A DNA stretch of 64,000 bases, from NCBI GenBank assembly GCA_002964805.2, contig PUDQ02000022.1:1-64000 (forward strand), in the 5' to 3' direction. Under the pieces are notes generated by a model. It did not search any database, was not told where the DNA came from, and was given only the letters and a program-made list of their open reading frames with translations. Position numbers and translations under genes: made by a program. Positions within the stretch are counted from its first letter, which is position 1. Each line of letters opens with the position of its first letter. This document shows, one piece after another, positions 26,943-36,961 of the stretch. The stretch comes from Trametes villosa. Lineage: Eukaryota; Basidiomycota; Agaricomycetes; Polyporales; Polyporaceae.

Positions 26943-28253
26943 TGGCTGTGTTCTGCCCTGGATCGTACGTGCTCGTGTGCTCTCCGCTGCTCGCTATACT
27001 GTGTCTGTACTGCTTATTATCGGGTCGCCGTTAGATGTTACTCGCAATGTAGCTTTGGAATACCGGATTGATGTATCATTACCTCGTATAGGAGAACGAC
27101 TCCTATGGCATACACCGATTGAGTTCATCGTGCTGTTCGGCGAAGACACCTCGGTGAAGTCATCGCCTGTCCAGAGGTGCGCAACTGTCAACTCATGCCC
27201 CACCGGAATTCGAGTCTCCCATGCTCAGAAGGTACCGTCCGCGCCAGCTTGCGTCGTACCGAAGCTGATCAACGCGAATTTACAGTCCGCTGCTCCTCCC
27301 CGCCGTCATATGCGCCGCACATGGGACCTACGGCCGTCCATGCGCATGTCGCACCTGTCATCGGCGATGGACGCGATAGCCTCATGGGTGCCATCGGCAC
27401 GCTTCCGGCGGCGCATCCTTTCACTGCGTGATGATTTTCGTACTTGCGCTTCTGTCTCTGGCCATCCGCTCTGGGAAATGGCGCGCTCGTAAATTAATTC
27501 CTCGATCGATGCGTCTCCGGCGCTTCCTTCATTTCTCGGACTGCAAGCAATTCCGCGGACCGTTCTTCGACGTGGCTCTCTCCCGGGTATGCGAGATATA
27601 CGCACTGAAATCAATCTGACCGCAGGTGCTCGCTTGGCCGCCATCGGATCCGCATGAAGACGAGGCCCGCTCGGACGAAGTCTGACTGCCGCACTCAATA
27701 CCCCAGGGAAAACTCAAACCGCTCCTTTCGGGGCTTCAGTTCGGCCCACGTGTGTTCGCAACGTCCCTGTCAAAGGAATCGCGCAGCACGTCGGTGAGTG
27801 CTTCTTACCGGAATACCTGCTCCCCTCTTCTCTCAGCAGTCTTGATAGGTCACGTCGGGCGTCGTGCGCAACACACGTCTGACGATGTGACACCGAGCCA
27901 TACATGCCCCGCTCGTCCTGTCCCTCCATTCTGTCGCAGCCCAACACCCCGGAGCGCGGGTTGGCTCAGGCCAACAAGACCAGGAGTGCACTCGGAGCAT
28001 AGGGACGCCGTGCACCCGGGAGGACGGTGGCGGCGCCGAGGGAATCCGCCCCGGCGGTTTGCTTTGGTGTTAATCACATTGATGTGACCATCGAGGAAGG
28101 CATCCAGCTCTGCCCGCAAAGTGTCGCGTTCCCTGACAGTGCCGCGTGGGAACGCTGAGAACTCGCCCAATCTGGTCACCGAACACCCAAATCGAGCTGC
28201 GCGCCCTCCTCAAGACCCACCTCGTCACGCCGGTCAAGGCCAACCGGGCGCGG
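26943..28253. other. Intergenic between SNF1 and the Puf gene
   Basis: 1.3 kb without a supported gene: the 3' region of SNF1 and the upstream region of the Puf gene. An in-frame ATG at 28146 extends the Puf reading frame but lies upstream of the TATA box, so it is more likely untranscribed. Confidence 0.5.
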
Positions 28254-28260
28254 TATATAA
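28254..28260 (+). promoter_or_regulatory. TATA box of the Puf gene
   Basis: tatataa sits 63 bp upstream of the ATG at 28323, a normal fungal spacing. It favours that ATG over the in-frame one at 28146. Confidence 0.65.
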
Positions 28261-28322
28261 CCTTCTGTCGCCGCTTTGCCTTCCTCCTCTCATCCCCCCA
28301 CTATCCTTTACTCGCCGCCGAC

Positions 28323-30979
28323 ATGGACAAGACCTCTGCTTCGCAACCATTCGTCCCTCTCTTCGACCCTCTTCCCTCTTCGAGGTCCTCCGCTTCTTCC
28401 ATCTGGGCTCCCCAGCCTCAGCCCTCCGACGTCGCTTGGTCAAAAGCCATCGACTCGTTCACTCGAGTCAACTTTGGTGGCGCACCCGGAGCACTTCGCC
28501 CGGACCCTCGGCGCTCGTCTTCGTTCCCGGCTCCCACCGCTGGCGAAGATGTCTTTGGCCCCGTCGGCATGGACGGCCAGCGGCGCCAGTGCGTCGGCGC
28601 AATTGGCGACGGTCGCAAGAAGACTACGCCGATCTACGACGAGCTCGTGAGTGGACTATATGCTGCTTGTATGCGCATATATTGACTCTCTATGACGTCT
28701 AGCACGTCGAGCAGATGCTTCGCTCTCTCAACCTCAACTCTCCTGCCCCCGCCGCTCATAGCAGCCGGCTCAAGAACGACTTCTCGCACTCGCCCACCTC
28801 TCCGGATCTATCGCCTATCTCTACCACCTCTGCTCTTCTTACCCCGACTGACCTGAGCCCCGCCAAGACGTTCGACCAGAAGGTTCTTCCTCCCTTTGAC
28901 TTCAGCGTCATGCATCGCCCAGGGGACAACAACTCTCTTATGTTCGAGACCGGGTATAGAATGCAAGAAGGGAACATGGGTCCCCAGAACTCGTTCTTCG
29001 CCGCGGCGCAGTCCTTTGGGCCGGAAACCGGGTACTTTCCCGGATTCGAGCCCTTCGCGGACAGCCCCCTCGCTCATTCCTCTCGCGGGCCGTCGCTATT
29101 CCCGCCAACAGTTCCGGCTGAACGTCGTCGTCTGGAGTCTACAGCTCTTCCTCCTTCGCTTTCGCCGCCTTCGTGGACTCAGCAGCGCACGCGGCCCTCT
29201 TCCGAATGGCTCAGAGCGGACGAAGGAGCAGATCATGGGCTCGCCTTCATCGGCGGCGAGGCGCTCTTCCGTTCGCCCCAGTTGCACTCCATTTCCTCCC
29301 ACCGCTCGAGCTCCCAGGTTCACGAGGTTCGTCTTAGTCCTACACTCTGTGTGACACGTCCTGACGGCCGCCGCAACAGCCTATCAACTTCTTGTCTCTC
29401 CTGCATCCCTCTTCCACACCGCCGTATGACTTGTTCGTTGGGCGAATCATCAAATCATCCGACCAGCAAGCTTCCATCTTCCTGCAGCAGAAGCTAAAGG
29501 TCGCCGATGTCGACGAACGCGCGAAGATTGTGGACGCCATCTGTGCCAAAGGTTTCGAGATGATGGCTCATAGGTACGTACTGACGACTCGTCTGTCTAC
29601 GTGTGCGTTACTGAACACCTTCGCGTTCATAGGTTTGGCAACTGGGCTGTGCAGCGGTGCCTGGAGGCGACCTCTAGCGTCGACGAGAGGCGCAAGATCG
29701 TTGCCTGCATGCGGTAGGTAGTCCACCCACACTCATGACGCGTCCTCAACTTTCGATCAATGTAGCGGCCGCGTCGTCGACCTGGCGACCAACTGCTACG
29801 GGTGTCACGTCCTCCAAAAGGCGCTTGACTGCGAGGAGGAAGTTCGGTTGCTCATTGTCTCTGAGCTACTCCTCGGGGACCCGGCACAGACGTTGGTTAA
29901 CAAGCACGCTTCGCACGTCTGGAGCAAGGTACGACAGACTGGACTTCGTGGGGAATGCTCTCACTGACGACGACGTAGATTATGGAGCTCACCTGGACTG
30001 CTCCTGCGCCTCCCATATTCGCGTAGTATGTGACACGTCCTCAGGCGTCCACTCAATCTAACTATGTATCCATCTTAGCGTGAACAAGTCCCTCAAAGGG
30101 AAGTGGGCGTCCCTAGCTTGCCACGAGACGGGGTCTTTGGTGGTTCAGGTAAATATCTTCGTACACAATGCGATTACCAGCTCCTCACATTTCTCATGAT
30201 GCCTCAGCATGCTTTCGAGAATCTCGAGGAGTCTGCCAAGGACGGAATCGTCGATGAGCTGTTGAACCAAGGGCCCCTCGTCTTCGGCGAGGTGGCCAAG
30301 AACCAGTGGGGTTCGTACTGCATTCAACATAGTAAGTCGAACGTTACGTGCAGGGATACTCTCAGCTAACGTAACTACTCCTGAAGTACTCGAGCATGGC
30401 TCCCAGCGGCATCGCGACATGGCCATGAGCCATCTGCTGTCTGGGCTTTTGGAGTACGCTACCAGCGAGCAGGGCATCAAGTCCATCACCAAAGCGCTCA
30501 AGGAGGGCGGTAAGGACACGCTGGACAGAGTCATTAGGAGGATGTGTGAGCCAGCGAAAAGGTCTGTCTGTGAGCTCATTCTCTGCCGGAGATTTACTGA
30601 ATTGTACGCGCTCTACAGTGCTCGGAGGGCGATGATCGTTGACTTGGCCTTGTCGCCGACCGGCAGCCAACTCATTGCCAGTGTTCTGCCGAACGTGAGC
30701 ATCAATCTCATCCTCTAGCTAACTATGTCCTGACTAGGATTCATAGGCCGACAAGGACCAGCGTGCACTATTGTACGAGTCCATCCGGGGGCACATCGTC
30801 ACTCTTCGCGGGTGCAAGACCGGTTCGAAAGTCATCTGGCTCTTGTAAGTGCCGCATGACTCTGCTGGCTTTTCACGTCGTTGACCAAACTTCCAGTGAC
30901 AAAATGGTGAGGACGACGGTCTCGGCACCCCCATGATTGTGTACTGACAGCGCTATAGCGCGCATATTACGGCTACTAG
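28323..30979 (+). CDS. Pumilio/Puf-repeat RNA-binding protein
   Basis: Thirteen exons (28323-28646, 28703-29326, 29380-29573, 29633-29713, 29766-29928, 29979-30022, 30079-30148, 30208-30331, 30387-30561, 30619-30694, 30747-30844, 30897-30906, 30959-30979) total 2004 nt, 667 aa. The N-terminal half is Ser/Pro-rich and disordered. The C-terminal half is a Puf superhelix. Repeat cores are FGNWAVQRCLE, YGCHVLQKALD, HASHVWSKIME, TGSLVVQHAFE, WGSYCIQHILE, then degenerate EQGIKSITKAL, TGSQLIASVLP and TGSKVIWLFDKM. Early repeats carry the base-reading pattern (N/C/S...Q); the third and the last three do not. Puf proteins bind 3' UTRs and repress or localise mRNAs in the cytoplasm. The chain ends RAYYGY on a 21-nt exon. 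The mix of good and degenerate repeats recalls the yeast Jsn1/Puf2 class, but that subfamily call is tentative. Confidence 0.88.
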
Positions 30980-31298
30980 ACGTTTCTCAGCAACATTTCA
31001 TCGGCATATCTTCAGGCATATATCAAGTACAGCAAGTCTCCCGCAGCATTTCGAATCATCTTGCCGCGTCGCATACGCGGTCCCATCCCATCACTCGCAT
31101 TCAAGCCCGGTATCCCCAAGTTCCCTTCTGTCACGCACCACCATCAGCCGTCAGCACCACTGATTCTCGCCTTATTTACATATAAAGCAGCATCGTTTCT
31201 TTATTGCTCCTTATTCGCATCATTCGGACTCTGCCATATCTCGCCTGCAATGTCGTCGCTCCCTTTTTGATCCCCAGCCAATACGTGCCGGTGCATTA
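30980..31298. other. 3' flank of the Puf gene
   Basis: About 320 bp of AT-richer DNA that should contain the Puf 3' UTR and polyadenylation signals. No gene is seen. It ends in the TA dinucleotide used by the inverted-repeat element. Confidence 0.5.
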
Positions 31299-31406
31299 CA
31301 GCTGGTTCGGAAAGTAATGAGACTTGACAGAATTTTATTTTGGAGCTCCGAGGGGTTCACATCTTCCGACCCAATCTTCCGACGCATCTTCCAGCCCATA
31401 AGCGCC
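31299..31406 (+). repeat. Left terminal inverted repeat
   Basis: 108 bp beginning cagctggttcgg and ending cccataagcgcc. It is the reverse complement of 31735-31841 with scattered mismatches between about 31325 and 31355. Confidence 0.82.
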
Positions 31407-31734
31407 GGTACCGTCGCCGGTCTTCATGCAATATCATGAGCGAGACCTCACGGTATACTGATTTCACAATTTCTACGGGCTATGTGAAGTGCTAGTGGTG
31501 CCCAGAATTATTCTCAAGGATCTCTGGCATCATGGCCAGTGCGTGCTGCAGCGGGAAGCAACCAGCAGCCTGGGCCTGCTGGCTTATTCCGACAACCAGG
31601 ATCAGGAAAAATCACATAAATCGCAGGATTGACCATAGGGGTCCCCCTAGCTTATATGAGCACACTGAGGGTATCTCAGATACTTCCACACCACGCACGC
31701 TCCCCATACTACATCGAAAGAGGGCGAGTTCACG

Positions 31735-31841
31735 GGCGCTTATGGGCTGGAAGATGCGTCGGAGGATTGGGTCGGAAGATTCCTCGCGCTTTGCGGGCTC
31801 CGAAAAAAAGTGGCGCGTCTCATTACTTTCCGAACCAGCTG
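31735..31841 (-). repeat. Right terminal inverted repeat
   Basis: 107 bp beginning ggcgcttatgggctgg and ending ccgaaccagctg, pairing with the left arm. A TA follows directly. Confidence 0.82.
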
Positions 31842-32223
31842 TAAGCTTCCCATGTCGGTCCAGCTGCATGTCTCAGTAGCTCGTTAACGCGTTACCACTA
31901 GTACTGTCTTTACCCTAGATTGCACAGTCTTTACGCAGACAAAACGACCACTCCTGCCTGTCAGCTTAAGGGTGAACGGAGCGAATTCAGCCTCACAGGC
32001 CAACGTCAAAGGCGACGGCCCTCTCGCAATGTTCGCCAATGTACCGGTCATGCGGAACTCTTCGCAAGAACAGAGGTCTATGGCACGCAAGGACTCTGAA
32101 TCCTAATGGAATGATAGTGTACGATTGACTTTTCGTGATACAATACTACGAGAGTATTCATTAGGTCGGTATATGCGCGGACAAGATTACGACGACGTAC
32201 TCTAGGAGAGTCTGCAGGACTGC
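31842..32223. other. Spacer between MITE and COX6 3' end
   Basis: About 380 bp with no recognisable gene. It should contain the 3' UTR of the minus-strand COX6 gene. Confidence 0.5.
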
Positions 32224-32686
32224 TCACGACGTGTAGAGCTCCTCCCGGATGTTGATGCCTGTTTAGCCGACGGATCGTTGGAAAATAGACCATGAGACGG
32301 CGTGAATTAAACGCACCGAGCTCCTCACGGAGAGGCTTGAGCTCGTCAAGGTACGCCTGGTACTGCTGCTTGTTCTCCACCTTCTCCTTGATACCCTCGA
32401 AGACCCGGACGGCAGTCGCGTAGTCGTTGACACGGCGGGCAGCGCGGACGGCAGCCTCGACGACCGAGGGGGCGGGGACGAGGTCGTGCGCGAAGCAGTT
32501 GTTGAGGCCGCGCTGAACCTCGAACAGGTCCTGGGCGGACTGGAAGAAGTTGACGTAACGCTCGTTGAAGGACTCGAACGTCTCCTGTCCGTGTGCGCTG
32601 GACGACGCGCGGGCGAAAGCGGGGGCGACGCGGGACGCGGCGGGGCGGGCGCGAAGGAGGGTGGAGGCGAGCTGGGCGCGGAGCAT
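32224..32686 (-). CDS. COX6: Cytochrome c oxidase subunit VI (COX5A-type), mitochondrial precursor
   Basis: Two exons (32686-32317, 32258-32224) join to 405 nt, 134 aa. Nuclear-encoded subunit of respiratory complex IV on the matrix side of the inner membrane. The N-terminal 30 residues (MLRAQLASTLLRARPAASR, then VAPAFARASSSA) form an Arg/Ala/Ser-rich presequence without acidic residues. The mature domain has the family signature: ETFESFNERYVNFF, DLFEVQRGLNNCFAHDLVP, AARRVNDYATAVRVFEGIKEK and LDELKPLREELG, with the C-terminus INIREELYTS supplied by the 35-nt last exon. Length and order match the fungal COX6 / animal COX5A family throughout. It is divergent from the RRM gene at 33140, with 453 bp between the starts. 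Confidence 0.95.
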
Positions 32687-33139
32687 CGTGTCGAGGAGGG
32701 CGGGGAGGTGCAGGAGGACGGTGCGGCGAGGATGTGGTCGTAAAGAAAGGCGGGCGGGCGTCGAGCAGGGTGGGCACGACCCGCCGCGGCTCAGCCGAGG
32801 CTCCCGCCATCACACCAGCCGGTTCAGTCCGACTCGCGCCCGCTCCGTTCAATCCGCCTTCGACGTCACATAATTGCACTCGTCGGGCAGGGTCGTATAT
32901 TTCCTGCAGAATGCTGGCCCTGTACGTTTTATGGGCCCCTTTGACTGCATCCAACGCGCCCCTTGCGAACGAACGTGCAAAAAATCCGGATTGGGCGAGT
33001 GAACGCCGGTGAGCTGGGTGTGGTCGTGTTTGCGCAAGCGGGGCGTCTTAAATTACATGGGGCGGGGCGGAGACGTTCTCACCCAGTCCCCTCCATTCCT
33101 GCACATCTCCCCCGCCCGCCCCCCGCAACGCACGCAGCA
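32687..33139. promoter_or_regulatory. Divergent promoter region, COX6 / RRM gene
   Basis: 453 bp between two oppositely transcribed starts. The right part (33060-33139) is pyrimidine-rich (tcccccgcccgcccccc), as in strong fungal leaders. No clear TATA box was found. No gene is seen inside. Confidence 0.5.
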
Positions 33140-34632
33140 ATGGATGACGGTACGTCTTCAGCATCAGCCGCCCCGCCATCGACGACGACGACCCCGAGAC
33201 CGTTCCTTGTGTCCTCGACCGGTACTCCGTCCGGCATGTTCGCCCCCAGCTGAATACAGCGCGCCGGTAATGCGTACCGCCATAGCAGCAGCAGCATCGG
33301 CAGCATCAGCCTTCAGCTCGCAGATGACGACTCCAGCATCCGCGCGGCTCTCATGCGTCGTTTTCGTGTCGCTCGACTCGCCGCCTGTTGGCTGAAGGCC
33401 TTCACTCGCCGGCGCGTTCTGCTCTTCAGTGTCCACGTCGACGCGCCCGTTTCGGCTCGCCATCACTTTCGCCGCGCTTCACACGCGTCTCGCCCATTCT
33501 TCTCCTCGCCCGGCGGTGTGCCTTCCGTTCTTTCGCGTCGCCGCTCCCTCCTGCACCATGCCCGTCCTCGACAGCCTGTGACACGACCTGACTACGTTTC
33601 CACCCCTTCCCTGTCCCTCTCTGTCCTCAGCCTGGCAGTCCCAAGACATGGCTCCTCCCAGCAATGGGGGTGGAATCAGCATCCCCACCACCGACACCGT
33701 CATGGCGAACACCGGCAGTACTCAGGACGAGCAGCCCTGGAACAACGACAGGCGTTCGCCTCCCCCTCCCCGTGGAGCTGAGCCCCCGCGTCGCTCCAGC
33801 AGGAGTCGCAGCCCGGGGAGGAACCCGGACAGGTATGTCCATATCTTAGCTCGTCTCCTCAGGTGTTATGCTCACGCCGCCTCGTAGGGACCCGAACGGT
33901 GGTGGCAACAACCCCGGAAACAACTTGCATGTTTCTGGCTTGAGCCACAAGGTAGACACGCGTGACCTCGAGGCTGCGTTTGCCAAAGTTGGCCGAGTGA
34001 GTCTTCATGTCCGCTCGACGTGTAGCATATACTCACATTATAGCAGGTCAAGAAGGCCCAAGTGATGTATGACCCTCATTCCCGCGAGTCACGCGGGTTT
34101 GGGTTTGTGACGATGGAGTCTGCTGAAGAGGCAGATGCTGCCATCACTGCTATGAACGGTGCTGAACTCATGGGCAAGATGATCTCCGTAGAAAAGGTGT
34201 GCACGAACCGTTCTCTCATCTGGCAACTTATTTACGACACTCCGGTGTAGGCGCGCCGTGGTCGTGCACGGACCCCCACCCCCGGCCGCTACTACGGCCC
34301 GCCGAAGAGGAACGAACGTGAGTCCTTCTGTCATGATGTGGTGTGTCGCACGGCTGAGGCTTCCAGTTTCAGATGAGAGGCCATATGACCCCCGGCCGTA
34401 CGACAGCCGTTACTCTCGTGGTGGTTACGACGAACCCCGCCGCCGGCCTCGCTACGAAGACGACTACCGCGGTGGACGTGACTACGACCGCGGTGGCGGA
34501 GGTGGCTACGGGCGCGACTACGAGCGTGGTGGAGGCGGTGGTGGTGGTGGTGGTGGCTACGGTGGTGGCGGCGGTGGCGGCGGCGGCCGCGACTACGACC
34601 GCGGTGGTCGTGACTATGACCGTCGCTACTGA
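33140..34632 (+). CDS. RRM protein with SR-like N-terminus and Gly-rich tail (Tra2-like)
   Basis: Preferred exons 33140-33149, 33631-33832, 33888-33996, 34047-34196, 34251-34317 and 34373-34632 join to 798 nt, 265 aa. Residues about 40-75 are Pro- and Arg/Ser-rich (PRRSSRSRSPGR). One RRM follows: NLHVSGLSHKVDTRDLEAAF (RNP2-like) and RGFGFVTMESAEEAD (RNP1). It ends in GRARTPTPGRYYGPPKR and a tail of RGG/GGY/DYDR repeats. This layout is that of Tra2/SR-type splicing regulators in the nucleus. The first exon is only 10 nt (ATGGATGACG) before a 481-nt intron, much longer than its neighbours. An in-frame ATG at 33648 is an alternative start giving 256 aa. Confidence 0.82.
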
Positions 34633-34850
34633 GCATTCAGCATGGTACCCTTGTGAGGCACTGCGCTCCTGCAGTACGTCGCAATGCGGTCGTCTATTCG
34701 CGAGGTGAAGCGAAAATGCCTGTCTGTGACCCTGTCGTTCGTGTATGCAACCCTGTGTGGTATCTTGTCGCTGTCGGTCTACTTGTACTTCGCTATATAT
34801 TGTGCCAATCTGTTGATTGTGCACTGGAACCCTGTCATGAATCGCGTGCT

Positions 34851-35915
34851 CTACTTCGAGGACGCAGGGGGCGCCCCAGCACTCCCAATACCCATCTCGA
34901 CGACGAAGCTCTCCCTTCCGCGGCGCCTCATCTCTTCCACCACCTCGCCTACCTTCTCAAATTCGACCCAATCCCTTCCGGTCTGGCTCTCGGCCTCGAG
35001 GATAGCTTCTATGAAGCGTAGTCGGAGCGCAAGCCACTGCATGCCCTTCACGCGCGCGACGAAGTCTTCGACGTCCTGTCGGGCACCCTCGCAGTAGATG
35101 ACGCCTGGGTAACCGACCTTGGTGAACCCGCTCAGGGAGAGCTCGTGCGACCATTGCGAGAGTGAGCGCCGCTTAGAAGGGGACTTGAGGTGGTGTGACG
35201 TGAAGAGGGCATGGTATCTCGGAGACGGCGAGTCGGAAACAAGCGTCGGGGCGGGTGCGCGACCCCCAGCGGAACCCGCAGTTTCGTCTTCCCTCTGTGT
35301 GGCGTCCGCGTGTAGTCGTGGTAGGAGATGAGAGGAGATCAGCTCGAACAGCGGGTATCTGTTTACACGTCAACCACTCATTCGTCGTAGACATGACTGT
35401 AAGACGCACTCACTGCTTCTCACTTCCTCCATAGCTTCGGCGACGACGGTTTGCCACCGCTCCTGGTCTGCGCGCCTAAGCGTATCACCTTTCACCGCGA
35501 CACGAGGCATACAGCCCTCATCCTTGTACCCCTCCGGCAGCTCGACCTCGAACCACACATCGCTGTCCTCCGCTCTCACTGCAAGCCGCGCGGTGTTTGA
35601 TGTAGGCGAGAGCTCCGCATCCGGGTCGAGCGAGTAGGCATCAAGCAGCGATTCCCAGGCAATCGAGTCTTCAGTGAAGTAGAGCAATTCGCCTGGGAGG
35701 AGAGAGCACTTCAGAAGATGGAGTTCCTCGAGCACAGCGCGAACAGAGGTCATGATGGCATGCGAATCCGCGGCGGGTGGCGCAGCGGTGCCTGTCTCTG
35801 CCTGTCTGCGTACCTCCGGTACAATCGGACCGGCCCCCGAAAGCAGGAATGCGGGGTAATTCTGAAGCTCGGTCTCGGAGCGACCATGACCGGGACCGGT
35901 GAGCGCTGCAACCAT
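34851..35915 (-). CDS. RWD domain plus DUF1115-type protein (RWDD2-like)
   Basis: The first exon (from ATG 35915, or 35753 giving MTSVRAVLEELHLLK) encodes an RWD-like domain: LLKCSLLPGELLYF, then the strand pair DVWFEVELPEGYKDEG and MPRVAVKG. The second exon (to the stop at 34851-34853) has YPLFELISSHLLPRL, a Ser/Pro-rich linker and the C-terminal domain WSHELSLSGFTKVGYPGVIYCEG, ending RESFVVEMG and a short Ala/Pro tail. That order (RWD, then the domain with GYPGVIYCEG) is the RWDD2 family. Function is not established; RWD domains bind partners. The intron near 35357-35430 is a problem: the obvious gtgagt donor and the acceptor before ATACCC leave the frames one base apart. The alternative gtgaga donor with an acceptor just before CTGATC keeps frame but loses YPLFE. 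Confidence 0.7.
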
Positions 35916-36120
35916 GTTAGGGGCCACTTATACATGGAACCAGCGGCGCAGTGCCGCCTGTATGCCCTCACGTAACGCGCGTTGCGCAGCGCATAGGCAG
36001 CTTTAGCTCAGTTCCCGAGCACGCCGACTCACGCCCGTATTCAAGACCTGGAGGCGACTCCGAGGCCACCGTTCTAATCCGAAAGGCTCCTCAAGAAACC
36101 GCTTCTCCTGACTTGCCACT

Positions 36121-36526
36121 ATGAATGTGCCGCCGCAGGTGAGGCATTCGTTGTGGCTGTTTGTGCGAGGGTGCCTAGGCCTGCTCTGACGTCTGTGGTT
36201 TCAAGGCCTTGCCTCCCTGGATGCGATTTGCGCTCGCCGATATGCGCGTACGCTATCCCAACGACGCTATGGACATCGTCGCGCGACAACAAATGAACCC
36301 CAGCACGGGAGGCACCGTGACCGTGTTCCGGCTCGTGTGCGGCGACTGCCCGGGCAAGGTACGCACCACACTGCAGCGCACTTCGGAAGAATGCTGACAA
36401 ACGCAACTTCAGCTTTACACGCCTGGCCCGGGGGATACGTTCTCTAACTTCGAGATCCACTTGAAGAACCGCATGCACCGGGGCCGGGTGCAGGTCCGAA
36501 TCCAGCCCCGGAGATCACTTCTTTGA
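36121..36526 (+). CDS. 94-residue protein resembling the tail of fungal SNF5/SMARCB1
   Basis: Exons 36121-36138, 36206-36358 and 36413-36526 join to 285 nt, 94 aa. The sequence has PPWMRFALADMRVRYPNDAMD, then a two-cysteine motif RLVCGDCPGKLYTPGPGDTF, then NFEIHLKNRMHRGRV with two histidines. The Cys-x2-Cys ... His-x5-His spacing looks like a single zinc-binding unit. From memory, the CPGKLYTPGPG...FEVHLKNRxH pattern occurs in the C-terminal part of fungal SNF5-type SWI/SNF subunits; here it stands alone as a complete small gene with its own start and stop. Whether it is a free paralogue of that domain or a member of an independent small family needs a search. The gene model is good; the name is tentative. 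Confidence 0.62.
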
Positions 36527-36961
36527 AGGGCTACATTTTGGGGTATGGAGTATAGATGACATCTTCTTGGGACGCAGTCATAGTGTTGGGATTGTCACGG
36601 GCAATAATGAGGCGGAGCTCTTCGTCGGACGATTCGTGCTGATTCAAGTTTGGGCTTCTACACAGTTTACACAGTCAACCATTATGACTTACAGTTGATA
36701 AACATACCGACACATCGTACGATTCGGCGCACCTTCACGGCGGTGGCAGACGGTGTAAGGCGGACAAACCGTCATAGGCGCTGGAAGATGAACTACAGCA
36801 AATACCAGATCGGGACAAAGATAGCTTTCCCACGGGTGCTAATCAGAGATTCCGTATCCTTGTGCACAGAACGGCCGAGTTCAAAACATACCACGTCCCC
36901 TCTACGCGTTCCTCTAGGCATCCTTGCAGCACCCCTTCGACAACACCCGCGAATACTCAGT
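36527..36961. other. Spacer before the ankyrin gene
   Basis: 435 bp containing the 3' region of the small zinc-motif gene and the promoter of the ankyrin gene. No further gene or clear TATA box. Confidence 0.5.

Larger units (their letters stand above)
31299..31841. mobile_element. Non-autonomous TA-flanked DNA transposon (Tc1/mariner-like MITE)
   Basis: A 543-bp unit has long imperfect terminal inverted repeats (31299-31406 and 31735-31841). Both ends read cagctggttcggaaagtaatgaga inward; the outer 25 nt and the inner 40 nt are nearly identical, with a more divergent middle. TA flanks both sides (31297-31298 and 31842-31843), as a TA target-site duplication. The interior of about 330 bp has no transposase. 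The terminal ggttcggaaagtaatg resembles mariner-type ends in style. Arm divergence suggests an old insertion. Confidence 0.82.

Noticed and set aside
28146..28322. N-terminal extension of the Puf protein from ATG 28146
   Set aside because: A consensus TATA box (28254-28260) lies between the two ATGs, so the upstream one is probably not in the mRNA.
34480..34625. GGT/GGC simple-sequence expansion as a microsatellite
   Set aside because: It is in frame and encodes the RGG/GGY tail of the RRM protein, a normal feature of such proteins.
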